From the NCBI GenBank assembly GCA_029531795.1, contig JAPEIS010000011.1, positions 744,001 to 808,000 of the forward strand: a stretch of DNA of 64,000 nucleotides. The letters run 5' to 3'. The DNA is from Sclerotinia nivalis. Lineage: Eukaryota; Ascomycota; Leotiomycetes; Helotiales; Sclerotiniaceae. Both the position numbers and the translations under genes were made by a program. Below the pieces are notes generated by a model, which saw only the letters and a list, made by a program, of their open reading frames with translations, was not told the origin of the DNA and did no database searches. This document shows, one piece after another, positions 23,180 through 34,489 of this stretch (position 1 is the stretch's first letter; each line of letters starts with the position of its first letter).

Positions 23180-25550
23180 ATGTCGGAAAAAACAAACCGA
23201 GATGTCAAGAACCACTTCCTCTTTGAGATAGCTACTGAGGTTGCAAATCGAGGTAAGCCACAAGCCTTCTGAAGATTCCTCACAACATTCAGAATAACTA
23301 CTGACCTTTTACTTCCCTTCAGTTGGTGGTATCTACTCCGTCATCAAATCGAAAGCACCAGTAACGACAGCCGAATATGGAGACAGATACACCCTCATCG
23401 GTCCCCTCAATAGGCAATCGGTTAGTTTTTTTTCACTAAGATATTGACTATGAGTATGGCTAATACTTTATAGGCCGCAGTGGAAGTCGAAGCATTGACA
23501 CCTACGAATCCCCATCTCGCAGCAACGATAGAGGCTATGGAAGAAAGAGGAATTCAAATGTTATATGGCCGCTGGTTGATCGAGGGCGCCCCAAGAGTTT
23601 TGTTAATCGACACCAAGAGTGCCTACAGATTTTTGGACGAATGGAAAGCCGACCTGTGGAATACTGCAGGTATTCCGTCTCCTCCGGGAGATGATGAAAC
23701 CAACGAAGCAGTCGTCTTCGGTTATTTGGTTGCATGGTTTTTGGGAGAGGTTAGTACATCTGCATTGCATGACCCCTTTCATGATATGTTCTTAAGCTAA
23801 CAATTCTTTAGTTTGTTGCCCACGAAAAAGAAAAGGCTGTCATCGCGCATTTCCATGAATGGCTCTCTGGTGTCGCACTTCCTCTATGCAAAAGGCGTCG
23901 CATAGATGTTACTACAATTTTTACCACCCACGCCACTTTACTGGGAAGATATCTTTGCGCAGGATCCGTCGACTTCTACAACAATTTGCAATGGTTCGAT
24001 GTCGACGCTGAGGCAGGAAAGCGTGGTATCTACCACAGATATTGCATAGAACGTGCAGCAACGCATTCTTGTGATGTTTTCACAACCGTCTCACACATCA
24101 CTGCCTACGAATCTGAGCATTTATTGAAGAGAAAGCCGGATGGTGTCCTCCCCAATGGTCTTAACGTCACCAAATTCTCAGCAATGCACGAATTTCAGAA
24201 CTTGCATCAGCAGGCAAAGGAAAAGATTCATGATTTCGTTAGAGGTCACTTCTATGGGCACAATGACTTCGACCCAGAAAACACTTTGTATTTCTTCACG
24301 GCAGGACGATACGAGTATAGGAATAAGGGTGTGGACATGTTCATAGAGTCGCTGGCTCGTTTGAATCACCGTCTTAAGTCTGCGGGATCCAAAATGACTG
24401 TTGTGGCTTTTATCATTATGCCTGCACTAACTCAGTCACTGACTGTGGAGGCTTTGAAGGGACAGGCCGTCATCAAGTCATTACGTGACACGGTCGATGT
24501 TATTGAGCGTGGTGTTGGAAAGAGGATTTTCGAGCGTGCCCTTAAATGGCATGAGGGTGAAGTCATGCCTGATGATAAAGACTTGATCACCAGCCAAGAT
24601 CGTATCCTTCTCCGTAGGCGATTGTTTGCCATGAAGAGACATGGCCTCCCACCAATTGTCACTCATAACATGGCAAACGATTCTGAGGACCCAATTTTGA
24701 ACCAGATCAGAAGAGTTCAATTGTTCAATCACCCTTCCGACCGTGTGAAGGTTGTTTTCCACCCAGAGTTTTTGAACTCTGCGAACCCAGTTTTGCCAAT
24801 GGACTACGATGAATTCGTTAGAGGTACTCATTTGGGTGTTTTCTCATCCTATTATGAGCCATGGGGTTACACACCTGCGGAATGCACCGTCATGGGTGTT
24901 CCAAGTATCACAACCAACTTGTCAGGTTTCGGTTGTTACATGGAGGAGTTGATTGAAAACTCGACGGATTACGGAATTTATATCGTTGACAGAAGAATGA
25001 AGGGTGTAGATGATTCGGTCAATCAGTTGACCAGCTTCATGTTTGACTTCGCCGGTAAGAGCAGACGTCAACGTATTAACCAGAGGAATCGTACCGAACG
25101 ATTGAGCGATCTTCTCGACTGGAAGCGCATGGGCATGGAATACGTCAAGGCAAGACAACTTGCATTGAGAAGAGCCTATCCTGCTTCTTTCGATGGTGAA
25201 GAAGAAGATGATTTCATCCCTGGTGTGGAACAAAAGATCTCACGCCCATTCTCAGTACCTGGATCTCCAAGAGATAGAAGTGGCATGATGACACCTGGTG
25301 ATTTTGCCAGTTTACAAGAAGGACGTGAAGGATTGAGCACGGAAGATTATGTTGCATGGAAGCTCCCGTAAGTCCCAAATATACCTCTGAAATGATGTAG
25401 TGCTAACCTTTTACTAGTGAGGAGGAAGACCCAGATGAGTATCCATTTCCGCTCACCCTTCGATCAAAGAAAAATGGTTCTCAAAGCCCATATGGCGGTG
25501 CACAAAGCCCTTCTGAATATGCGATTACAAATGGGAATGGAATGAAATAA
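23180..25550 (+). CDS. GSY1: Glycogen [starch] synthase (GT3)
   Basis: UDP-glucose-dependent glycogen synthase of glycosyltransferase family 3, which extends glycogen chains in the cytosol. Five exons: 23180-23252, 23323-23420, 23474-23749, 23812-25367 and 25418-25550, giving 711 residues, close to yeast Gsy2. The start [20 protein letters not shown] precedes [12 protein letters not shown], the sugar-nucleotide-binding start of the fold. [18 protein letters not shown] and the [15 protein letters not shown] segment are typical. The catalytic E-x7-E pair is E498/E506 in [11 protein letters not shown]. The arginine cluster that senses glucose-6-phosphate is at about 566-576 ([11 protein letters not shown]). 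C-terminal [11 protein letters not shown] (S630, S634) matches the inhibitory phosphorylation region. It is regulated post-translationally by G6P and kinases in known relatives. Confidence 0.95.
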
Positions 25551-27935
25551 ATATATCAAATAAGAAAATGGTTAGAATTGGTGAATAAAGGAAGGAAATG
25601 GGACTAAGAAGTCGGGAGGCAAGCTATGAGGATGATAAATAATCATGTACCAAAATGTCTATACTCCTTTTCTGTTTTCATTTCTGCGTCGCTGCTTGCA
25701 ATTGTATATTCAATACCCTCTTCGTTCTGAACGTTGGTGGCTTTATTTATGCATGGGAATTAGGTTGCGGGTATATTAGTGCGTTTATGAGTTCTTTTTT
25801 CTTTTAGTTTTTTTTGGCATTACGGATTGAATGTAGATGGAGATTGATGGATGGATGGAAGAATGATCTTTTGATGATCATGAAAAGACAATATATATGA
25901 TGGAGGAAAAAGGTTGTAATTGTTAAAGAAAAAGCGTAGTTATTTTTAATTTGTTACTTTTTTTGACAATATGATATGATGTGATGTATCTTTTATATAT
26001 ATGATGTATAAAAGAAGGAAAAAAGGAGAGGTTTGATGAAATTTTTTGGATTGAATGAGAGAGAGTGAGAGAGAGTAAAAAAGAAAAAGAAAGATTTGAA
26101 GATAGATATGGAGAGATAGAGAGGTTCTAGATGGGTGGATGGATGGATGGATTGGTTGTGAGGGGTGTGAGGGGTGTGAGGATGTTTGTGAGGTATAAGG
26201 AAGTGATGGCTGAGGGTTTGAGAGGGAGTTTGAGAGATGTGAATAGATTGGTTGGGAAATTGGGGTTGGGATTGGGATTGGGATTGGAAAGTTAGGAAGG
26301 ATTGGATAGATGATTAGGTGGGTAGGTAGATGGATATGTAGATAGGTAGGTGGATAGGTAGGTAGGTGGATAGGTAGGTAGGTGGATAGGTAGAAGGTTG
26401 ATTTGATTTGATTTGATTTGATTTGATTTGTTTGGTAGAATTATAAAATGATAAATTCTTTGGATGTTTAGGGGTTTAGGGGTTTAGAGTTGGAGTTATT
26501 TGTATACTTCTTTTTTGGGAAATCTTTTTTGGGTTGGTTTTTTGAGTTGGTTTTTGAAGTTGGTTTTTTAGATTGGAGTTGAATGGATTGGAGTTGAATG
26601 GATTGGATTGGATGGAGTTGAGTAAAGGAGTATTTAGAGAAGTAAATTGGATGAGTGGATTAGGATAAAGAATTGGGATGAGGAGTTGGGAAGGGGTTTG
26701 GGGAGGGTTTGGAAAGGGGTGGAGTTGAAGTATTGTTGGAATTTATATTTGTGAATTCGTAGAGTTTGGTATTATGGATTGAGTTGGTATTGAATTAGTA
26801 TTGAGTTGATATTTAGAAGGTGATAGATGTTTTTGGGGATATAATTAAAGATATAGAGGGTTTTGGGTTTTGGGTTTTGAGTTTTGGGTTTTGATAGAAA
26901 TAGAAATAGAAAGATAAAAGGAAAGAGGGAGAGGAGTGAGAAGGGGAAGAGGAGTGAGAAGAGGAAGAGGAGTGAGAAGGGGAAGAGGAGTGAGAAGGGG
27001 AAGAGGAATGGTGGAGGAAATAAAAGGGATGATAGAAGTTGTAGTGGAAGTTATAATAGAAGTTATAATAGAAGTTATAATAGAAGCGAGGATTGATTGA
27101 TTGATTGATTGAATTAACATCTACACTGAGTCTAAGATTATCTAAGACGACTAGAGGCTCTTGCGAACTCCTAATAGATAACATAATGAAGGCAAGCTGG
27201 CTTATAGGCCTGGCTAAATACATGAATTGAACGATTGAATGACTCACTCAACCTTTTGAGTTGACTGGAGGAAGTGAAAACTAATACTGGGGAATGAATC
27301 CCGCCCAATAGAAACGAAAAGGATGAATGAGTAATATAGAGGAATTGTTAACGGTTTGAGTTTGGGTTTTATATTTCTTTTAAAGAGGTGAGGGTATTGA
27401 TATCGATCTAGATGTATACTATAAGGAGAATAGAAAAAGAAACTAAATAGATTATATTATAAAGATTTCAAATAATAGAATGAATAATAAATATAAATTG
27501 AATTATATTTAAATAATATACTGGAGTACAAAAAGATCAATAAGAAATGAGTGATTATTTAAAAAGAGAGAATAAAAGTCTTTTTTTATATCTATCTATG
27601 AAAGGTTATAATTATATAATTATAAATTAGCTATATATTAGATCTCGATATCCCAACTCTTTTATATTATATACATATATGATGTGATATTATCTATCAA
27701 TTGGTTGACTAGGAAGATCATTTCGTTAAGTACTGTCAACTAGTTTCTTCCGCATGTGTAGATATTTGATCTAGGTGGAGGATAGTTGGGGGTTTTTGAT
27801 TAATGGATTGGTGTTTTTGCATGTTGTTTTATTCATCTATGGAGAGGATAAGTTTGGGGTGTTGATTGATGAATTGTGCTTTTGCATGTTGTTCCATTTA
27901 TCCACGGCAGAATATGAGGTATGAGGTATGAAGGA
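25551..27935. repeat. Low-complexity G/T- and A/G-rich tract
   Basis: Starts with the glycogen synthase 3' UTR and then becomes a patchwork of short tandem repeats. These include GAGGGGTGT near 26160, GGATTGGGATT near 26270, GGTAGGTGGATA at about 26340-26395, GATTT at 26400-26430, a 15-bp GAGGAGTGAGAAGGG array at about 26930-27010, and AAGTTATAATAG units at about 27045-27085. Predicted frames here are artefacts of the repeats. Confidence 0.7.
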
Positions 27936-27939
27936 AGGG

Positions 27940-28039
27940 AGGTAGGTAGGTAGGTAGGTAGGTAGGTAGGTAGGTAGGTAGGTAGGTAGGTAGGTAGGTA
28001 GGTAGGTAGGTAGGTAGGTAGGTAGGTAGGTAGGTAGGT
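27940..28039. repeat. (AGGT)25 microsatellite
   Basis: Uninterrupted tetranucleotide repeat, 100 bp, followed at about 28086-28107 by a short GT repeat. Long pure tracts like this are usually highly variable between strains. Confidence 0.95.
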
Positions 28040-31000
28040 GTCTATTCCGTGCTATGGTCGATTTGTATCTGCGTATACGTGTGCGAGTGTGTGTGTGTGT
28101 GTGTGTGCGTGCGTAGAATAATGGAGTATTGCACTTGCATCATCGTTGCGGATCGACTGGTCGGAGAGTAATTAGCCTTCCATCGCAAGCAGGCCAGGAA
28201 GGTTAGGAGACGGAAAGCTGTGATAGGGGTGTGCAAGAAATGTTGACGAGTATCGTACAGCTAGCTGATAGCCGGTCATATTGAATGATGGCTGGTGAAT
28301 AAATGATGAGTAACATGTATATGATAAAGATAGACGTGAGTTATGAACAGAAAGTATGATGCAAATAGTACCCTGAGATAAAAGTCTTCCTTCCGCCATC
28401 ACTCTTCAGACATCGCACACCTTGAAGTTAATGTAAAGAAAGAACGAAAGAAAGTGAGAAAGAGAGATCAAATCACGGTAGAATCAAGGTGATGATGAAC
28501 TCATTCAAGACCATACCTCCAACTTAGCAGAAAATTCCCAAAAAAATCGAAAGGAATGGGAATGGGAATGGGAATGGAAAAATTGAAATTCCAATGCGAA
28601 TCATTCGGCGGGACTACCTACAAGTCTACAACACTAATCTTTACCTTAGTTCTTGAGAATCATCATAGAAGATCTCGGCAAGGCGATAGAAAATCTCAAA
28701 ATGAATTATAAGGAGGGGCAAGTAGTATCCTGACAATACCGGTAGAAAGGATCGACTTCCAACTTCTCTCCCAGTAAACGATGATGCCACGAAATCATCA
28801 TAACGACACCAATAAACCGTTCGTTACGGAACATTCAAGCTTCTCCCCACTAGTTGCATATCCCAATTACTTTAAACTTTCCACAAAAATATCAATCCTT
28901 CATCGAACGATATTTGCATCATACTAGCGGATACTTCCGCATTGTATTGCACTACAATACAAATACAAATAATCAATGAATGAACTTGGTCGTCGCAAAG
29001 TGGGTCACATGATAGTGTTATGCCCCCAAAAAAAACCGAAGTTGAAATTTCCAAGGTTCTCGACTTACGTCACAGGGGGATTTCCTGCTATGCTGCATAG
29101 GTGGAGGCGATAACATTCTAAATGCAGATAAATTAATCAATTGATGGGTGTCGAAGCACATTCTGGTCTGTGAATATGCGACTACATGTTTATCCTAGAA
29201 GTAGATCATTATTTCGAAATGTGGTTTTGGCAGGCCTGAGGAAAAGCTGAAACAGATGCATGTCATCATGTCATCATTGTCTTGTTTTCTTTTGGTAAAA
29301 CATGTGGTGGTGACTGACTCTCTATGTATGTCATCAGCTCGCAGGTTTTTCAAGTAGCTTGGAGGTGATTCATTGATGATGCCATGGTGATGACAAGTCG
29401 CATTCAGATGGTACCAGTCCTGCAAGGTAAATGGAAAATGACGATACGAACTGCAGTTGATGTGGGCAACTAAAGGTCAGATCACTTTAATCCGATAATG
29501 TTAATGTGAACCAATATGCGTTCATGTATGTTGATAACATTCCTCATTAAAGTTTGAGGTTCACATGTAGTTTGGGGATGCAAGACAGAAAGAACACCTA
29601 GGCTAGACCTAAATTTAGGTCTCGATGACATAGTTTGCCACCCGCATTTTAGCAATATCCAACAAGGGGAACATGTCCCGTCACCCTTATCCCATCATGG
29701 CTGAAGGAGTAATGCCGAAGTGTTCTTGGAATGTTATCATCTCCGGTAGATCTTTGAAACTGTATGAATGTTCTCGGGGATAAATTTTAAAATTAACGGT
29801 AAGATAGTGGATGTGAAAGCTATTGGTAAAACCGACAAGACCACAAAAATGTAGATCAAAATCATGACGAGAACACATATGCAGCCTTGTAGAAGAACGG
29901 ATGTTCGTGCTATGACGATATGGCGCGCTAGTCAAAAAGATATTGAAGATTGAAAGCGTAAAAGTGATGCCATGAAAAAAGCCATTGAGTATATCATAGT
30001 GGAGAAAATATTGATGAGCAACAATAAGAAACTAGGAAGGCATATTCGCGAGCAATTCCCACAAGCGAGAGATAAAGTATAGTAGTAGTAAGATCATAAC
30101 TACCTGGGCCTGGATGATTTTTCATCCCAAAGGATTTCTTTGCAGTAGATCAACCAACGCAATAGTATATCAGGAAACGTGGGGAAATCAAACCGAAAAA
30201 AAGATTTTTGCAAAATCATTTAGCGGGAGGACGATGAACCATGCGAACTATGCCTCTAATAGGAAACGATTAGAACCTTTGTAGTTAAGGTGAGGTCGAT
30301 TTGTTGGTGGCTATTTAAGGAAATTTCTATATTGCATTTGAGCCGAGCCTTTGCCTCTTATGATTTTGAGTTTGATATTCACCTCAATTCCAATCCGAAA
30401 TTCCTGCGTATTGTCGTACCGATATTCGGGCAATAACCGTTCGAAATGAGTGAAGTTGAAGTTGAAGTTGAAGTTGTACAGGTACAGGTACAGGTACTGG
30501 TAGATTGTAGTGTACTCTTTGGCCTTGATCTGATTTGCCTTCTTGTTACCGTACCTCCTGTATTGTACTTCTTTCACCATGCAGATGTGTATGTAAATTC
30601 GGTAAATAATTCATAAATCTTGGGAAAACCAATAAAAATGTAGTAAAATGTAGTAAAACTAGTAGGTAATTATTGAAATGTTGAGACTTGAGTTGGAAAA
30701 ATGGTGTTTAATGACGAAGTGTGATGGATCAAACCAAGTGCATATGATGACATCAGCAGGACTCCTCCTTGGCACGACGTATTTACCCGTTCATGCAAGA
30801 AATTTCTTTGGTTGAATTAACGAGTTATGATGCGAATTATTTTCAATTGATCCGAAAATTATGATTTCATTACCGGTCCGGTAAACTCTACTCTAGTGCT
30901 TCTCGAAAATGTACCTGGACATGATATTTGGTTTGTCCATCTAAAACTTGCTCTCCATAATTCTCAATATTTGGGATTTGCGTTTGCATGGAAAGATGCA

Positions 31001-31995
31001 TCTCGAGTCTCGACTCTTGCATTTTTGGTGGTCTGGCTGGCTCTTTGCTGATATTGGAATGATTCGGGGAATGAAACGTGGTAAAGATCTGCACGATGAC
31101 ATCTCTGATCAACATCATCTCACAAGTCTGGGGTAAGATTAATTTGATCATCTCTACACCAGGGTACCGAGGTTCCCTTCAAGGATTGGTTGATCTTGTG
31201 GATTCATGTTGTTTCGGTCGCAAAATTTGAGTTGTCCGTATGGAATTTGGAATGATTGCTTGTTTTTCAAGGAAGAAAGAATTGTTAAAGTTTTCACTAA
31301 GCCATAATTTCGATATTGCAAAATATCGGAAACATGGATGTGGACTTTTTCAAAAATGGGATTTTGTAAGATGAGAAGTTAATTGTTTGAAAACTCTATT
31401 TTGGTACATGTGACGGGATCTATCACAACTCGGTGAAGGCCTAGTACATGTTTGAAATGATGTACATACAATCTACCCGCGATAGGCGACTACGCTTAGA
31501 TTTCTCTCTTTTAATTCCAAGCCTTAGTCAATCAAAGTCCCTAGATACATGAGCATACATGAGCTAGTTCCTCAAGTGCAATTGCATCCATTTGTTTCAA
31601 TAATCTCATAGGCTAGAAAGTGGCCAACGCTTCCCGCCTGCGCATGACGCTGCTTGCATGTCATGATCTGCAGGGTCTTTCCTCTTTTGTTAGTTAACCA
31701 CTTTTAAGTTTTGACCTTCTAGAGCTATGACCTGGGCTCATGGTAATACGGTCATAATATTGGATGATAAACATGTGTGATGTGTTAAGAAGTCAAGGAT
31801 CTTTTCATCGTCACCCAAAATTTTCACACTAAATGCACTAAGTTACTGTTAGTGCTGTTAGTGCCGTTCTCCTGTTTTTCAGGGTCTAACAGTTTACTAG
31901 GGAGTCTAGGGTGGATAGTAGTCTATCAATAAGCTAATATCGAGAGGACAGAATGTATATATTTCCCATCGGAGCCTTATAATATTTCCTTTTTT
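28040..31995. other. Intergenic, 4 kb
   Basis: No supported gene. It contains short repeats: GGGAAT at about 28555-28575 and GAAGTT then GTACAG at about 30446-30500. Short frames here lack family features. Confidence 0.5.
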
Positions 31996-32424
31996 ATGTC
32001 ATACAATTCATCAGCTTCAAGACTCTACACAAGAACAAACTACCAAACGTTCAATACCAACTCTACACTCAAAAACTCAAACACTTTCAAATCCACCAAA
32101 CAACTCTCAAACTTGAAATCCTCAAACTTGAAGTCCTCAAACTTGAAATCCTCAAACTTCCAAACGCCTCAACTTCCCATCAAAATGTCTGCCTCAACCG
32201 CCTCATATCCATCCCCAAGCCTTTCATCTCACGAAAACCAAGACATAACCTCCCTCTTCACCTACGCCAAATTAATGCACGAGCACACACGCAAACAAAT
32301 GGAAGCAGCCGACAAATCCGCGCGCAGAAGAAGCGCCAACTCGGATAGCACAAACGCACATGCTTCATTGAGAAGTGGCCATGAGAGTTCAACGGACAGT
32401 GCTTCATCTGCTGGTTCACGATAA
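31996..32424 (+). CDS. Small Ser-rich protein, probable start at 32185
   Basis: The frame is open from an ATG at 31996 (142 residues). The first 63 residues are Ser/Asn/Lys-rich and include a fourfold repeat of NLKSS, encoded by a 15-bp tandem repeat. A second ATG at 32185 begins MSASTASYPSPS and gives a 79-residue protein with a helical core (TSLFTYAKLMHEHTRKQMEAADKSARRRS cut into shorter motifs: YAKLMHEHT, KQMEAA, ARRRS). I recall short fungal proteins of that layout, so I favour the second start, with the repeat in the 5' leader. Function unknown. Confidence 0.55.
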   Translation: MSYNSSASRLYTRTNYQTFNTNSTLKNSNTFKSTKQLSNLKSSNLKSSNLKSSNFQTPQLPIKMSASTASYPSPSLSSHENQDITSLFTYAKLMHEHTRKQMEAADKSARRRSANSDSTNAHASLRSGHESSTDSASSAGSR

Positions 32425-33129
32425 GATGAGAAGTTCCTGAATTATTTATGGGACAGAATGGAATGGATGAGGTTTTGAGATATGGTTCAGCGCATATATC
32501 TGTGAGCTAGATGTGCGACTTCTACGGATACACGCAGCAGAGTACGACTTTAACGATTTTCCTCTCGTTTTGGGATTTGTATTATAGTCATATTGATGAG
32601 CATGGTTGTTTGGGAAAAGCATACACGGAAATGCGGCGTTTGGGGCCTATATGGGATATTATATTGTATGAATAGGAGTTGTTTGAGCGAGGGGTGTTCA
32701 AACGGGCAACAAGGGAGTTAGAAGCGGCGGGGATGTGACGCATGGGGATGGATGATAATGTTGGGGAGAGATTTATTTGTAGTATCTCTAGGGATTCATT
32801 GTCGGCTGGTGATAGGAAGATGGATGAAGAACTAGAGAGTCTATACCAATATTTTCTTCTCGTGAACTTTGAGTTTGATATTTGTGAGTGATACTTGTGA
32901 GTGATATTTGTGACTAGATGCTAAATTTGGAAATGTACCGGTAGTTGTTCTAAGATAAATTCTTTTCCCGTAGTAACCTTATTTATCCCCATTATTCCAA
33001 TTCTCCCAATCCCAAACCCCATCCAAACCATCTCCCTCAGCTCAATCAATTACTCGCCCCTAAATATTCATCTCAACTCTCTCCGCCTCTCTCCGCCCTC
33101 AATCCTCCTAACACCATACCCTGCCCACT
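32425..33129. other. Intergenic
   Basis: Downstream of the small protein gene; no feature seen before the TA-rich relic at 33130. Confidence 0.5.
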
Positions 33130-33900
33130 TTACAATCCGCTTATATAATCACTATAACACTATTGCCGCAACGATTCAACTGTTCTTTAGAATCTATCGA
33201 TGATCCCGAAAGGGTTATATATGTTAACTATAGGTATGTGATCTACTTACGAACGCTGATCGTTCGTGGTCCGATTAGTACGATCGGTATAGCGAATCCT
33301 TATAATCCTTACAATCATTATCTATAATCATCTGTCGGTAGGAACGTATAAGGAAATGAAGCTTCAGTAAGATATATCATTAATATTGTATTGTCTCGCC
33401 TAAAGAACTAAAACTACAAACTATTATAAAGTTCGATTCCTCGACGCCGAGGCACTAGCGTCGCTAATGAAATATCACGTGATTGTTATACCGACATCAT
33501 CAAAGCTATATACAATATTTATAGCTGTATTAGTTATTAGATTCTAATTCTTCTTTCGAAGTATCGCTTATAAGACTATTATATATAAAACTACTGTTTA
33601 CAAGGTTATTAATTATAAAGCTGAAATTCTTCTATTATAAAAGAAATTATTTTTCGATAAAATAATCACCGATATACGAATGCAACAAACACTTTTGATG
33701 TTACGATCACGCAACAGTTTCGTCAAAACAAGAAACCTAGACGGAGGCGTTCTCATTTCGAATCATCAGCGTAGGAACGTCATCGATCAGTTTGGAATGT
33801 TTAGTAAACAAGCTTCTTTGTATTGTTTATGAAAGGACAGGAATGGTGGCGAACTATAGGCGTTCTGATATCTCTTTATTGATTGAACTTAAAAGTAATA
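33130..33900. mobile_element. TA-rich degenerate repeat, probable RIP-decayed transposon relic
   Basis: Base composition changes here to TA-rich with scattered CGAT-type islands, as in the transposon island at 41.6-53.9 kb. A TGTTACGATCACG string at about 33699 equals the first 13 bases of the gypsy LTR at 41875, but similarity does not continue. No coding frame remains. Assignment rests on composition and this short match. Confidence 0.35.
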
Positions 33901-34189
33901 GTTTATTCATGATTAGAAAGGGTAATGAAAAGTTTGGGCTACGGTTTTACGACTAATTGATTCTTTGCCTATGTGATCTTAACATTTGAAGCAAAATTAA
34001 AGAAACAACAATTCATTTCATACTTCCCTTACAAAAAATCACCACATCCATATATCTGGAATCAACGAGAGCGAATTGTTATCTTCGTCCTTTTAATTCC
34101 TCAATCGCAAAGCTTTAAGCAAATTTCTTTACTAGATATCTCTAGCTTTCATTCATTTTCCAATTATAATAAATTTTGAGTACAAGCAC

Positions 34190-34489
34190 AACGAACAACA
34201 GCAACAACAACATCAATTGAAAGATCTTGAGAATACCTTCAACTATTCAATTTTTTCTTTCTTTCTTCTTCTTACAAAATATAGAAATCATATATTCTCC
34301 AGCTATCAATTGGATTACAAAGCTTTAAACACCTTTGTTTCCTATCTCCAACCTCCTTTCAAATATCTCAAAATACAAACGCAACGAACAATAACATCAA
34401 TATTAATCGAAAAATCTTTCAACTCTTCAGTTATTCAATCCTTTTTTTCTTCTTCTTACAATATATAGAAATCATGTATTCTCCAGCTA
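34190..34489 (+). repeat. Tandem duplication of a 5' leader including the start codon
   Basis: Two diverged copies about 184 bp apart: about 34190-34306 and 34382-34489. Both run from AACGAACA through ATCAAT, a C/T-rich stretch, CTTCTTCTTACAA and ATAGAAATCAT to TATTCTCCAGCTA. The right copy contains the real ATG at 34474. The left copy has ATA at the corresponding place (34290-34292). Confidence 0.75.

Noticed and set aside
27940..28039. AGGT array as a telomere-like repeat
   Set aside because: Fungal telomeres are usually TTAGGG; this is an internal tetranucleotide microsatellite.
33421..33470. GTTCGATTCC resembling a tRNA B box
   Set aside because: No A box or pairable acceptor and anticodon stems around it; lies in a TA-rich relic.
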